Positions 1 through 9,189 are shown, numbered from the stretch's first letter. The stretch is DNA of 64,000 nucleotides from Rhodococcus koreensis (GCF_900105905.1 NZ_FNSV01000006.1:1-64000); one strand, 5' to 3'. Numbers and translations are program-made. The notes: generated by a model not told the origin, from the sequence alone.

Positions 1-968
1 ATGCAGGCGCCCGCAGAGTTGGCGCATGAGGCCGTTTCGATCGATGGCACCCGGTCCTTGGTCGCGTACCTCTATCAAGACGTTGCTGCCGTCACAGTCC
101 CACGCGATCCGCAGTCGAGGGAGCGTCGGTTGTGCACCGAATGCAAGGACGACCGTCCGTACCATTGCTCGTGCTGCGTGCGCGATTTCACCTGGGAGCG
201 GCCGCCCGTCCGCGGGGGCTCTACGTAGTCGACATCAACGTCGCGGTGGCGTAGGAGCGGGCGCAACTCCCCTTGAAGGCGAGCGAAGGCTGTTGTTACC
301 GCTTCTTCGGACAGTGCACGGTTCGCCGCTCCGGCAGATTGCAGTGCGATCAACGCGGCTACGGCAGTTTCGCTCGCGGTGATGCGTGATCGCCTGTCAT
401 CAAGGTCGTTCGATCGTAGGGTTCCTAGGATCGACGACAGTGTCGCCTCATGAAGTTCCGTCAATTCTGCGATCGTGCGGGCACGCTCACTCGACGCCGC
501 ACGCGACTCCGCGAGATAATCGGGGCTGGCCTGCACGACCTGTTGCCGAATCGAGGTTGCGACAATCCCGAAGATCGCGGCGATCTCGGCAAGAGTCACC
601 CCGTCTGGTGGGGAAAGTTTCGGGACGAGAACCAGTAACGTGTCGACCTGGTCACGCACCGCCAGGATTCGACGACTGGTGCCGGCGAGTTCGGCAGTGC
701 CGTCGAAGACACCACCGAACGCCAACGTCTGCTTGATGACGTCCAGTTCGTCGATAGTCACCCGTCCGACAATCTCCGGCGTGCCAGCGACCTTGCGGGG
801 ACGACCAGCGCATTCGCGAGTAAAAATTATCAGTGCGTGATGCGGGCACAGCCGGGACAGGTAGCGGGAGAACCGGGTCGCGATATCCGGCAGGGACCCG
901 GACATCACCTTCCGCATCTCCGTCCAGGCCTCAATCTGTGGCCCGGCTCCACCCTCAGCGATTATCAC
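1..968 (-). pseudogene. Sensor/ATPase-domain transcriptional regulator, frameshifted and cut by the left edge
   Basis: Reading leftward from 968, one frame encodes about 245 residues: a sensor-like N-terminus and a helical region with many Ala, Glu and Arg. It ends in DVDVDYVEPP and then runs into nonsense. The sense continues in a second frame (ADGRPLPGEIAHAARAMV), which stays open to base 1 and contains DCDGSNVLIEVRDQGPGA, similar to the ATP-binding G1 box of histidine-kinase-like ATPase domains. The frame change falls at the run of five G at 214-218, and one more base there would join the two parts. From memory, the layout resembles actinobacterial regulators that end in a LuxR-type HTH, but any HTH would lie beyond the window. 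The break may be a real mutation or a homopolymer sequencing error. Confidence 0.5.
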
Positions 969-1449
969 CCCGACATAATAATTCCAATGCCGGTGAAATA
1001 GATACTAGCCAAACGATCAACCCGAACTAGCCGAACGGGGAGGTGCCAGACGTCCATGGGGCGTGAAACGAAGTGCGGCGCACCAAGATCACCTCACACA
1101 TGAAGGCTCTTCTCTGCCCGACCCAGCCTAGTGAGGCGCACGCACCCGCCTGAACGGCACGTCGCGATCACGATATCGGCGAGCCTCGCCCATGAACGGC
1201 ACCCTCGACCGAAATGCCGCCGCGGCAGACTTGCCGGCCGAGGCGAGCCGAGCCGAGTCGAGTCCACCACAGTTCGGCTGTCGTTATGCACGAGCACTAC
1301 CCCACACGGCTGCGAATGCGATTCACCTCAGAGCCCGATACGCCGCAACCCCAGCCACACGATCTCGTGATGCGGTCATTATCACAACTCACAACTTCAT
1401 TACCGATGTATAATTTCCACTGATAGTGAAAATTTAGGAGGGTGATTGC
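969..1449. other. Non-coding interval between divergent regulator and transporter
   Basis: About 480 bp with no convincing coding sequence on either strand. Only the promoter-proximal end next to the transporter (1409-1442) shows recognisable signals. The rest holds nothing I can name. Confidence 0.5.
1409..1442 (+). promoter_or_regulatory. Promoter with overlapping operator-like inverted repeat and RBS for the MFS transporter
   Basis: A TATAAT hexamer at 1409-1414 overlaps the left arm of an inverted repeat. The arms AATTTCCACT (1412-1421) and AGTGAAAATT (1425-1434) match at 9 of 10 positions across a GAT spacer. AGGAGGG follows at 1436-1442, eight bases before the GTG start at 1450. A palindrome lying on the -10 box is the usual layout of a repressor operator. 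The binding protein could be the XRE-cupin regulator at 3866-4480 or the broken regulator at the left edge, which is inference. Confidence 0.45.
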
Positions 1450-2666
1450 GTGACGAAAACTCAAACGACTGCTCCATCTGTCGCAGCTGCAACCGGGACG
1501 GGCACCGCCCTCTTCGGCATCGTCCTCATCGCCGTCAATATGCGCACCTCCACCGCAGGAGTCGGCCCCACCCTTCCGAGCATCATCAACGAACTGAACT
1601 GGTCCGCTGCGTTGTCTTCGGGTCTCGTCGTCATCCCGCTGTTGTGCTACGCAGTACTCTCGCCGCTGGCACCTGCCATTTCCCGAGTCTTCGGGATCAA
1701 CCGGACAGTGCTGATGAGCCTGGCGGTAGTAGCGGCCGGGATCGCGCTCCGCTCCCTTCCAGGACCTATCTGGATCTGGGTAGGAACGGGCTTGCTGGGC
1801 GCCGGCATCGGCGTGCTGAATGTGGTGGCGCCCGCCCTTATCAAGCGAGACTTCGCTAACCGCGTCGGCCCCGTTACTGCGACGTACTCCGCGGTCCAGG
1901 GCGGTGCGGCGGCACTCGCCACCGCAGCCGTAGCCGTAATCATCGGCATCAGCAGCGACCTCTGGCGGCTCGCGCTGGCGTCCTCCGTCCTTTTTGCGAT
2001 CGGAGGGTGCATCTTCTGGGGCTCCGCGTCTTTGGCACCGAACACGTCCCACCGAGGAAACCACTAGCAGCGCAGCGCCGCACCGGAGCCCGACGCCGGC
2101 CGTGGCGTCGCCCACTGGCCTGGCACCTTGCAGTCTTCATGAGCATGCAAGCGACGGTGTTCTATGTGCTGATCACGTGGCTCCCCACGATCGAGCAGGA
2201 GCACGGCATCACCGCGCTTCATGCGAGCCTGCATCAGTCATACCTTCAGGGCGCAAGCCTGATCGCGACGGTGTTCGGTGCCAGCCTGCTTCTACGCGGT
2301 CCAGGCCAACGAGCGATTGTCGTCGTTGCCACCGCCGTCATGGCTATCGGCATCATCGGAATACTCACGCTGCCGACTCTCGCCGCGGTGTGGGCGGCTC
2401 TTGTCGGCGCAGGCGGGGGCTTGACCCTTGTCACCGCGCTGACGCTGTTCAGCCTGCGCACGACGCATCCCGCCGAAACAGCAGCTGTATCAGCGATGGC
2501 ACAAGCCGTCGGATATCTCGTTGCTGCCGCGGGACCGGTCTTGCTCGGTCTATTACGGGACATGACCGACAGTTGGGGTCCGGTACTGATGATCTTGCTC
2601 GGCCTCTTGATAATTCAGGCGATATCCGGCCTCCGGGCTGCAAAACCCGGGCACGTCTGGGACTGA
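1450..2666 (+). pseudogene. MFS transporter of the CynX/NimT (cyanate/nitroimidazole) type, split by a frameshift
   Basis: Two overlapping frames together encode one 12-helix-like transporter of about 400 residues. Frame one (1450-2067, GTG start with strong RBS) gives the N-terminal half, with NMRTSTAGVGPTLPSI in helix 1 as in CynX-like carriers. Frame two, usable from about 2007 to 2666, gives the C-terminal half (RPLAWHLAVFMSMQATVFYV onwards). The shift lies in about 2010-2100, in the central cytoplasmic loop. The gene is therefore probably inactive, unless the shift is a sequencing error or the halves are made separately. The neighbouring nitrilase suggests a small nitrogen compound as substrate, but the sequence does not identify it. 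Confidence 0.7.
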
Positions 2667-2851
2667 CACCAGCAGACGTTGTCCCGGTACGGACACAGAG
2701 CAAATCCCCGGCGCCTCCTCACCGAGGTCACCTGTTCAGATCCGGATGAGCTCGGATCAGCCATTCTTGCGTGACCGCCGCAGGGAACCTTGGCCGCCGC
2801 GCGACTCTTCGTGCAGTACGGCAGTAAACTATCCACAAGGAGTCGGTCATC

Positions 2852-3817
2852 ATGTCTACAAAGGTGTTTCCCGAACGTCAGACGTTCCGCAAGATCCGCG
2901 TCGCCGGTGTCCAGGCCGAGTCGGTGTTCCTCAATCTGGACGCGACGACGAAGAAGTCGATCGAGTTGATCGAGCAGGCCGGCGCCCGCGGCGCCGATCT
3001 GATCGGCTTCCCCGAGGCCTACATCCCGACCTTCCCGAACTGGTACGAGACGATCGGTGAGGGCCCGAAGGCACGCGGGTTCGACAAGGAACTGTTCAAG
3101 CACTCGGTCGAGGTCGACGGTGAGCACATGCACGCGATCGCCGAGGCGTGCGGGCGCGCGAACGTCAACGCCGTCGTCGGAATCAACGAACGCTACAACG
3201 GCACCACCGGAACGATGTGGAACACCCAGGTCCACATCACCCGGGACGGCAAGATCGCCGGCAAACACCAGAAGTACGTGCCCACCACCGGTGAACGGTT
3301 CGTGCACCGCCCCGGCACCACCGGGTTCGTCAACGCGTTCAAGACTGACTTCGGTGCCGTCTCCGGCCTGATCTGCGGGGAGAACTCCAACCCGCTCGGC
3401 CAGTACGCAGCCGCACTGTCCTACCCGGTCGTGCACGTCGCCTCGTGGCCGTACTACTTCCACCCCTACTTCCCGATGCACCACGCGATCACCACCGCCG
3501 GCGCGGGCTGCGCCTACACCCTCAAGTCGTTCGTGGTGGCCGCGGTCTCACGAATCCCCGAGGGCTACATCGAGGCCGTCGCCGAGACCGACGAGCAGCG
3601 TCAGTTCCTCACCGAGCAGCGGGCACTGAAGAAGGGCGCCCTGGTCTTCGACCCCTGCGGAAACGTGATCGCCGACGGCTCCGGATCCGACGACGAACTG
3701 CTCTTCGCCGACATCGACCTCGAAGACGTCATCGTCCCCAAACTCATCCTCGACTTCGCCGGCCACTACAACCGCCCCGAAATCTTCTCCCCCCTCTTCA
3801 AACAGCAGCCCGACTGA
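2852..3817 (+). CDS. Nitrilase (carbon-nitrogen hydrolase family)
   Basis: A 321-residue protein of usual nitrilase length. The Glu-Lys-Cys triad is visible: E55 in GFPEAYIP, K141 in GKHQKYVPT and C175 in LICGENSNP. Such enzymes hydrolyse nitriles to acids and ammonia, some giving amides, and usually form cytoplasmic spirals or multimers. The ATG is preceded by AAGGAG at 2837-2842. The gene lies just after the broken transporter and converges with the XRE-cupin regulator, suggesting an inducible nitrile-use unit. The substrate cannot be read from sequence; related subfamilies act on aliphatic nitriles or cyanide. Confidence 0.85.
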   Translation: MSTKVFPERQTFRKIRVAGVQAESVFLNLDATTKKSIELIEQAGARGADLIGFPEAYIPTFPNWYETIGEGPKARGFDKELFKHSVEVDGEHMHAIAEACGRANVNAVVGINERYNGTTGTMWNTQVHITRDGKIAGKHQKYVPTTGERFVHRPGTTGFVNAFKTDFGAVSGLICGENSNPLGQYAAALSYPVVHVASWPYYFHPYFPMHHAITTAGAGCAYTLKSFVVAAVSRIPEGYIEAVAETDEQRQFLTEQRALKKGALVFDPCGNVIADGSGSDDELLFADIDLEDVIVPKLILDFAGHYNRPEIFSPLFKQQPD

Positions 3818-3865
3818 ATTTCGGCCCTGCCACGTGCGATCCCTGCCCAATGAGCAACAACGCGG

Positions 3866-4480
3866 TCATAGACGGGAAATGTTCAGCCAGACCGCCTTCG
3901 CAGGACTGTCACCCGTGTTCTTCATAAGGTGCCGAACCTGCGTCGAATACTGAACGGCATCGCCAGGCGCCAACGGGAACTCTCGCCCATCGATTTCCAC
4001 GGAGATACTCCCAGACAAGTTGATGCCGTACTCCACACCATGATGAGTGGTGGGGGCGCTGGCACTCGCGGTACCGGGTTCGAAGTCGTACACGTAGAAC
4101 TCGAGCCGCATGTCTGGATCCGTGATCGCAAGGGTTCGACAGGCACCACCGCTGGTGAGATCACGACGTTGATCTTCGTGTTTCACTACTGGATCGCCGG
4201 GGCCCGCGGCCTGGAACAGCGCCGTAATACTCACATCGAGTGCCTGCGCGATCGAATGAATGGTCGCGACGCTCACTCCTGTTTGCCCGCGCTCGACAGT
4301 CGAGATCATCGAGGCACTCAGCCCCGTCGCCGCCGCGAGATCTTGAAGTGTCAGATTGTGGAGCCTGCGGTAGTGACGGACCCGCTGTCCTACGCTGAGG
4401 AGCACCTCATCGAGCGAATCGTCCGCTGCGCCCGGCTCCACAGCTGGATCATCCATGATCGGCTCCAAATCGGTGGCCAT
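3866..4480 (-). CDS. XRE-family regulator with C-terminal cupin domain
   Basis: 204 residues. An N-terminal HTH_3 domain (about 27-82, LTLQDLAAATGLSASMISTV) is followed by a cupin_2 barrel (about 125-200, HHGVEYGINLSGSISVEI). Regulators of this build sense small metabolites through the cupin and control adjacent catabolic genes. The ATG at 4480 follows GGAGAGG. It converges on the nitrilase and lies 132 bp downstream of moaE on the same strand, so it may also be read from the moa transcript. The nitrilase/transporter unit is the most likely target, by position only. Confidence 0.8.
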   Translation of the reverse strand: MATDLEPIMDDPAVEPGAADDSLDEVLLSVGQRVRHYRRLHNLTLQDLAAATGLSASMISTVERGQTGVSVATIHSIAQALDVSITALFQAAGPGDPVVKHEDQRRDLTSGGACRTLAITDPDMRLEFYVYDFEPGTASASAPTTHHGVEYGINLSGSISVEIDGREFPLAPGDAVQYSTQVRHLMKNTGDSPAKAVWLNISRL

Positions 4481-4612
4481 ATGCCTCTCCGCTCCTCGTG
4501 ACGCCCCGGATGGAGCAGGTGTCGACTGTCGCTATCAAGTATTGCACTGCAGGTGCAGGAATGACGGTGCGAGTGCAAAAGGGGACCTGTTGTGCCGATG
4601 ATTACTCAAGCG

Positions 4613-5101
4613 TCAGGAGCCGGAACGAGATGGCCGAATGGCGAGCGATGGTGGATCCTGACGTGAATGCTCCGGTTGCACGCACTCGTCGAGCCCTACC
4701 CACTCGGAAATCCCATCGGCGAACCGCTGACGCTTCCAGATCGGCACCTCGCACTTGATGCGTTCGACCAGGTCCGCACACGCTTCGAAGGCCTCGGCCC
4801 GGTGCGGCGCGGCAACAGCAGCCACCAGAGCGAGCTCACCGACACCGAGCGCGCCCACTCGGTGCACCACTGCCACCGGAAATCCGTGCACTGCGGACAC
4901 ACGCTCGCAGCACCGCCGAAGGTACGTTTCCGCGTCGGGATGTGCTTGATACTCGAGCAAGTCGACGTCTCGGCCGCCGTCGTGGTTGCGCACGACACCG
5001 CTGAACAGTACGACGGCCCCGGCCTCGGGACCGGACACCGCGGCGGCCACGGCACCGGAGTCGAGCGGCTCGACAGAGATCCGTGCCAGCAATGTACCCA
5101 T
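4613..5101 (-). CDS. moaE: Molybdopterin synthase catalytic subunit MoaE
   Basis: 162 residues from the ATG at 5101, which has AAGGAG at 5108-5113; a longer reading from 5200 adds non-family sequence. MoaE forms a heterotetramer with MoaD and puts two sulfurs into precursor Z (cPMP) to make molybdopterin. Family marks include the substrate-binding KCEVPIWKR near residue 125 and VVLFSGVVRNHD near the N-terminus. The C-terminal tail after GLDECVQPE is short and non-conserved. It follows moaC on the same strand, with moaA-moaD divergent across 5.8-6.1 kb. Confidence 0.9.
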   Translation of the reverse strand: MGTLLARISVEPLDSGAVAAAVSGPEAGAVVLFSGVVRNHDGGRDVDLLEYQAHPDAETYLRRCCERVSAVHGFPVAVVHRVGALGVGELALVAAVAAPHRAEAFEACADLVERIKCEVPIWKRQRFADGISEWVGLDECVQPEHSRQDPPSLAIRPSRSGS

Positions 5102-5196
5102 CAGTCTCTCCTTCACATGGCGACAGCAGTGGTGGAGAACTGGTTGCGCACCACTTGCCAGCCTTTCCGTGACACTCGGGTTGTGAACCGAGCATC

Positions 5197-5802
5197 TCAA
5201 TCACGGGCGTCCAACAGATGATCCTCCTCTGCCCCCGGAGAGCGACATGCGCAGGATGCAGGCCACGTCATCGGGGCCACAGCAGTCTCATCTGATGCGC
5301 ACCGACACCAACTGCCGCTCATTCCACCTTCTTTCGACATCAATCGCACTCGATCCACGCTCGCGGCCGGGTCGACTGCCTTAACCATGTCATGCAGCGT
5401 CAGCCCTGCGACTGCGACTGCGGTGAGAGCCTCCATCTCAACGCCCGTAGGGCCCTTAGTCTTTGCCGTCGCCTCGATCTCTACAGTGCGGTCGGTGAAC
5501 GCGAACTCGATCTTCACCGTAGACAGGGCAAGTTGATGACATAGGGGGATCAGTTCCCAGGTGCGCTTGGCCGCGGTGATGCCTGCGATGCGCGCCGTGG
5601 AGAGCACGTCGGCTTTCGGCATCTTTTCAGCACGTACCAGAGCGACCACCTCGGCGGTGGTCCGCAGCTCGGCGGCGGCCCGTGCACTGCGATAGGTGTT
5701 TGCCTTGTCGGAGACGTCGACCATGCGTGCCCGGCCATTCGTGTCGACGTGACTCAGGGCGGGGAAGTCCGCTGCGAGCGGAACGTTGCGGAGTGGGTTC
5801 AC
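5197..5802 (-). CDS. moaC: Cyclic pyranopterin monophosphate synthase MoaC
   Basis: With MoaA it converts GTP to cPMP, the first stage of molybdenum cofactor synthesis. Conserved segments are LSHVDTNGRARMVDVS near the start, LIPLCHQLALS, and the catalytic KTKGPTGVEMEALTAV region. The start is uncertain: GTG at 5802 gives a family-like N-terminus, GTG at 5820 and TTG at 5928 are longer, and none has a good RBS. The end is odd. Where the family has GGKSG and stops soon after, this protein reads GGMSGSW followed by about 30 unrelated residues, perhaps an old frameshift near the 3' end. Confidence 0.85.
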   Translation of the reverse strand: MNPLRNVPLAADFPALSHVDTNGRARMVDVSDKANTYRSARAAAELRTTAEVVALVRAEKMPKADVLSTARIAGITAAKRTWELIPLCHQLALSTVKIEFAFTDRTVEIEATAKTKGPTGVEMEALTAVAVAGLTLHDMVKAVDPAASVDRVRLMSKEGGMSGSWCRCASDETAVAPMTWPASCACRSPGAEEDHLLDARD

Positions 5803-6143
5803 AGCTGGAGGTGCTTTCACGAGTGATTTGAACGGAAATTGTGTCAGCGGCCGGTGCTCTCCGACGAGATCCTTTTGAAGGCTTCGACCGCGGAACGGTA
5901 TCACTCGCGTGATCAGCAACGCGGACAATCACTCGTACGTCACGCACAGCGCCTACTCCTCAGACCTTCGCGATCCCACTGCCATATGATGGTTCGGGCA
6001 CTGTGTTGCGAACACCCGTAGCGGCAGACGACTAACCGCTGTCCGCGAACGCCATCCGCCGCTGTCAGCGGTGCGGCTACCTGCCCGCTCCTTGCGGTGA
6101 CGACGCATCCTGGGCACTGACGAACCAATGGAGGACATCGGCT
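5803..6143. other. Divergent intergenic region between moaC and moaA
   Basis: 341 bp between the divergently read moaC and moaA. It must hold both promoters. I see no clear -35/-10 pair and no structure matching the proteobacterial Moco riboswitch. GGAGG at 6130-6134 is the moaA ribosome binding site. Confidence 0.5.
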
Positions 6144-7205
6144 ATGACCGCGGTGAATGTCGGAATCCCAGGGGTACGATCCGAGGCTGCCACGGGTATC
6201 TCGGACCGCCCCGACACTCCGGACCTGCTGGACAGGTTCGGGCGTATCGCGCGTGACCTCCGTGTGTCGATCACCGAGAAATGCTCACTACGCTGCACCT
6301 ATTGCATGCCAGAAGAGGGTCTGCCTCCGATCCCGCGCGAGCAACTTCTCACCGCCGCGGAGATAGTTCGCCTCGTCGCCATTGCGGTACACCGACTCGG
6401 GATCCGGGAGGTCCGATTCACCGGTGGCGAACCGCTAATGCGCCGCGACCTCGAGGACATCATTGCTGGTTGTTCTCACGCAGCGCCGGGAATACCGCTG
6501 GCAATGACAACCAACGCGGTAGGACTCGCCCATCGTGCCCAGGCACTCGCAGATGCTGGCTTGACTCGGATCAATATCTCGCTCGATTCAGTCAGTCGCG
6601 AGCAGTTCGCTCAGCTGACCAGGCGCGACCAACTCGCTTCGGTCCTAGACGGGATTCGTGCGGCCAAGGCGGCCGGGCTCACACCTGTGAAGGTCAACGC
6701 CGTACTGATGCCGCAGACCCTCGACGGAGCAGCGGATCTTTTGGCATGGTGCCTCGACGAAGGCGTCGAGCTGCGTTTCATCGAGCAAATGCCGCTCGAT
6801 GCCGACCACGAATGGGCTCGATCTCGTATGGTCTCAGCAGAGCAATTGCTCACCGTGCTTTCGGCTCGGTTCAGGCTGACCGAGACCGATCGCGAGGACC
6901 AGTCCGCGCCTGCCGAACGGTGGGCGGTCAACGATGGACCGGCAACTGTCGGAATCATCGCGTCTGTGACGCGATCGTTCTGTTCGGACTGCGATCGCAC
7001 GCGCTTGACCTCGGAAGGCACCGTGCGCGCGTGTCTGTTCAGTGATCAAGAAACAGATCTGCGTACGGCTATCCGCGGTGGCGCGAACGACGAGGAACTC
7101 GTGGCGTTATGGCGTGGAACGATGTGGAACAAGTGGGCGGGACACCGAATAACGAAGGCGGACTTCACCCCGCCGCAACGCAGCATGGGAGCCATCGGTG
7201 GATAA
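6144..7205 (+). CDS. moaA: GTP 3',8-cyclase MoaA (radical SAM)
   Basis: 353 residues, normal length. The radical SAM cluster motif CSLRCTYC uses C47, C51 and C54. The second 4Fe-4S site is the C-terminal [15 protein letters not shown] with a further Cys in VRAC, and the protein ends in the Gly-Gly tail typical of MoaA. It starts the conversion of GTP to cPMP together with MoaC. GGAGG lies 10 bases before the ATG. moaD overlaps its last bases, so the two are translationally coupled. With moaC and moaE it supplies the dedicated cPMP and sulfur-transfer steps; moeA, mogA and moeB are not in the window. Confidence 0.93.
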   Translation: MTAVNVGIPGVRSEAATGISDRPDTPDLLDRFGRIARDLRVSITEKCSLRCTYCMPEEGLPPIPREQLLTAAEIVRLVAIAVHRLGIREVRFTGGEPLMRRDLEDIIAGCSHAAPGIPLAMTTNAVGLAHRAQALADAGLTRINISLDSVSREQFAQLTRRDQLASVLDGIRAAKAAGLTPVKVNAVLMPQTLDGAADLLAWCLDEGVELRFIEQMPLDADHEWARSRMVSAEQLLTVLSARFRLTETDREDQSAPAERWAVNDGPATVGIIASVTRSFCSDCDRTRLTSEGTVRACLFSDQETDLRTAIRGGANDEELVALWRGTMWNKWAGHRITKADFTPPQRSMGAIGG

Positions 7206-7458
7206 CAGTTCGTCGGGGATCGAGGTTCGGTACTTCGCCGCAGCGATGGATGCGGCTGGAATAGCAATCGAGACCGTCGATCTCCCCCACTCTGCGACCC
7301 TGAGTGTACTCAAGGCCCTATTGGTCGATCGGCACGGCGCTGCGATGGCCCGTGTGCTGTCGGTGGCTGCCTTCATTGTCGACTCCGAACTCACCCGAGA
7401 CCTAGACAGAGCAGTCGGCCCCAGAATCGACGTGTTGCCCCCATTCGCCGGCGGCTGA
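7198..7458 (+). CDS. moaD: Molybdopterin synthase sulfur-carrier subunit MoaD
   Basis: 86 residues with a ubiquitin-like fold pattern and the required C-terminal Gly-Gly (ending PPFAGG), which is adenylated and converted to thiocarboxylate before sulfur transfer in the MoaE complex. The GTG start at 7198 overlaps the last eight bases of moaA. Confidence 0.88.
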   Translation: MDNSSSGIEVRYFAAAMDAAGIAIETVDLPHSATLSVLKALLVDRHGAAMARVLSVAAFIVDSELTRDLDRAVGPRIDVLPPFAGG

Positions 7459-7771
7459 CACCAGGGAGCGGAATACTCACAGCGACATCAGCTTCCAATT
7501 CTGTGCCCGGTGATGGCTATGGTGGCCCGTGGCCTTCGTTTGCGATCTATTCTCGTCGCCGCCTCACAGCGTGGGCAGCCCAGTCACAGGACGCTCGCGT
7601 AGTTGGGTGCGCTGTCACCGAAGGAGGTGGCCGCGCACAGTCTTGGCTGCAAATTTCCTCACTTTGCGCACTGGCCGATCGATTAGTGCGGACTGCCCGG
7701 CGGAGGAGGTGACCTTGTGCCCCCCGCCGGGCAGCCTTACTTAGGCGCTACCGCAATAATCGAGGAGGATC
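7459..7771 (+). other. Intergenic region with GC-rich hairpin and a possible leader peptide upstream of hxlB
   Basis: 313 bp without a recognised gene. CTGCCCGGCGG (7693-7703) pairs perfectly with CCGCCGGGCAG (7724-7734). The 20-base loop contains AGGAGGTGA (7704-7712), a near-perfect match to the 16S anti-Shine-Dalgarno, followed by GTG at 7717. That GTG opens a 31-codon frame ending at 7812, overlapping the hxlB start. The hairpin could end the moaA-moaD transcript (it lacks a clear T-run) or act as a leader controlling hxlB. The hxlB RBS itself is GAGGAGG just before 7772. Confidence 0.35.
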
Positions 7772-8353
7772 ATGACCGTCACCGTCGAGGAGACCCGCAC
7801 ACGGTTCAATGATGGACGCCGCATTGTGCTCGACGAGAACGAGCGACTGCTCAATTCCGTTGACTCCGTGCAGTGGGACCGAACCGGAGAGTTGATCACG
7901 TCCGCACGTTCGGTGTTCGTCATCGGGAACGGCCGAAGTGGACTCGCCATTCAGATGGCTGCGATGCGTTTGATGCATCTTGGCCTGCGGGTTCATGTCG
8001 CCGGCGAGGTCACCGCCCCTGCCGTCGGATCCGGCGACGTCCTGATCGCCGTGTCGGGGTCCGGGACCACCGCGTCGGTGATCGGGGCCGCCGATACCGC
8101 CAGGAAGGTCGGCGCCTCCGTCGTCGCGGTTACCACCGCCGCCGAGTCGCCGCTCGCGCAGCGGGCCGACGAAATCCTCGTGCTCCCGGCGGCCGACAAG
8201 CAGGACCACAGCGCCGCCATCACCGCGCAGTACGCGGGCAGCCTGTTCGAGCAGTCCGTGATCCTCGCCTTCGACGCCCTCTTCCAGGCGCTGTGGAGCA
8301 GCGAAGACCAGACCGCCGAACGGCTGTGGGAGCGCCACGCCAACATCGGCTGA
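7772..8353 (+). CDS. hxlB: 6-phospho-3-hexuloisomerase (ribulose monophosphate pathway)
   Basis: 193 residues forming a single SIS domain: VFVIGNGRSGLAIQMAAMR (about 47-66) and VSGSGTTASV (about 95-104). It isomerises D-arabino-3-hexulose 6-phosphate to fructose 6-phosphate. The family was assigned from its length and its position 46 bp upstream of hxlA; other SIS isomerases are longer or lack this partner. The start has GAGGAGG. The order hxlB-hxlA is the same as rmpB-rmpA described in mycobacteria. Confidence 0.9.
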   Translation: MTVTVEETRTRFNDGRRIVLDENERLLNSVDSVQWDRTGELITSARSVFVIGNGRSGLAIQMAAMRLMHLGLRVHVAGEVTAPAVGSGDVLIAVSGSGTTASVIGAADTARKVGASVVAVTTAAESPLAQRADEILVLPAADKQDHSAAITAQYAGSLFEQSVILAFDALFQALWSSEDQTAERLWERHANIG

Positions 8354-8399
8354 GCATCCCTGATCCCAAACCCCCCAAGAAGATAACCAGGAGAAACAC

Positions 8400-9029
8400 A
8401 TGACGAAGCTGCAGGTTGCAGTCGATCTGCTCACCACCGCCGACGCGCTGGCGCTGACCAACAAGGTGGCCCCGTACGTCGACATCATCGAGCTGGGCAC
8501 GCCGCTGATCAAGAGCGCCGGCCTCAGTGCCATCAGCGCGATCAAGGCGGCGCACCCGGACAAAGAGGTCTTCGCCGACCTCAAGACCGCCGACGCCGGC
8601 TTCCTCGAGGCCGACCTCGCCTTCTCCGCCGGTGCCGACCTGGTCACCGTCCTCGGCGCCGCCGGTGACGCCACCATCAAGGGTGCCGTCGAGGCCGGTC
8701 AGAAGCACGGCAAGAAGGTCGTCGCCGACCTGATCGGTGTCGAGAACCGTGTCGAGCGGGCCCGTGAGATCGCCAAGCTCGGTGTCGCGTTCGTCGAGAT
8801 CCACGCCGGACTCGACGAGCAGGCCCAGCCCGGCTACTCGATCCAGACCCTGCTCGACGACGGCAAGATCGCCGGTGTCCCGTTCTCGGTCGCCGGTGGC
8901 GTGAAGGTCGACACCATCAAGGCCGTGCGTGATGCAGGTGCGGACGTCGCCGTCGCCGGTGGCGCCATCTACAGCGCCGCCGACCCTGCCGCTGCAGCGA
9001 AGGCCCTCAAGGACGCACTCGCCAAGTAG
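8400..9029 (+). CDS. hxlA: 3-hexulose-6-phosphate synthase (formaldehyde fixation)
   Basis: 209 residues, the usual length of the orotidine-decarboxylase superfamily HPS enzymes. Conserved pieces are QVAVDLLTTADAL, IIELGTPLIKSAG, the DxK-type FADLKTADAG, VEIHAGLDEQA and SVAGGVKVDTI. It condenses formaldehyde with ribulose 5-phosphate in the cytoplasm. A strong terminator follows 10 bases after the stop. Codon use is more strongly biased to GC-ending codons than in the moa genes, suggesting high expression. Confidence 0.93.
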   Translation: MTKLQVAVDLLTTADALALTNKVAPYVDIIELGTPLIKSAGLSAISAIKAAHPDKEVFADLKTADAGFLEADLAFSAGADLVTVLGAAGDATIKGAVEAGQKHGKKVVADLIGVENRVERAREIAKLGVAFVEIHAGLDEQAQPGYSIQTLLDDGKIAGVPFSVAGGVKVDTIKAVRDAGADVAVAGGAIYSAADPAAAAKALKDALAK

Positions 9030-9039
9030 GCGATTGGTA

Positions 9040-9073
9040 AAGGCCCTGGACAGTCTCCCCTGTCCAGGGCCTT
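9040..9073 (+). terminator. Rho-independent terminator of hxlB-hxlA
   Basis: AAGGCCCTGGACAG (9040-9053) and its perfect complement (9060-9073) form a 14-bp stem with a six-base TCTCCC loop, then CTTCTTG. It starts 10 bases after the hxlA stop. Confidence 0.85.
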
Positions 9074-9137
9074 CTTGCGCGATGGCACCATTCGTGAGCG
9101 GAGTCGAGGCCGGCCAGGGCCATGTCGTCGTCAAGAC

Positions 9138-9176
9138 AAGGGGGTTCGGCCGTTGCCCTCCCGGCCGAACCCCCTT
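9138..9176 (-). terminator. Terminator of zwf (reads leftward)
   Basis: AAGGGGGTTCGGCCG (9138-9152) pairs perfectly with 9162-9176: 15 bp with a nine-base loop. Read on the minus strand it follows the zwf stop and is succeeded by TTGTCTTG. With the preceding hairpin it insulates the two convergent units. Confidence 0.75.
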
Positions 9177-9189
9177 CGTGATGCGTGAA

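Noticed and set aside
1297-2115. 272-codon minus-strand frame opposite the transporter
   Set aside because: Low-complexity Arg/Asp/Gly translation with no domain. The opposite strand encodes a clear MFS protein.
2615-3484. 289-codon minus-strand frame opposite the nitrilase
   Set aside because: Antisense shadow of a gene with a clear Glu-Lys-Cys triad. No RBS or domain.
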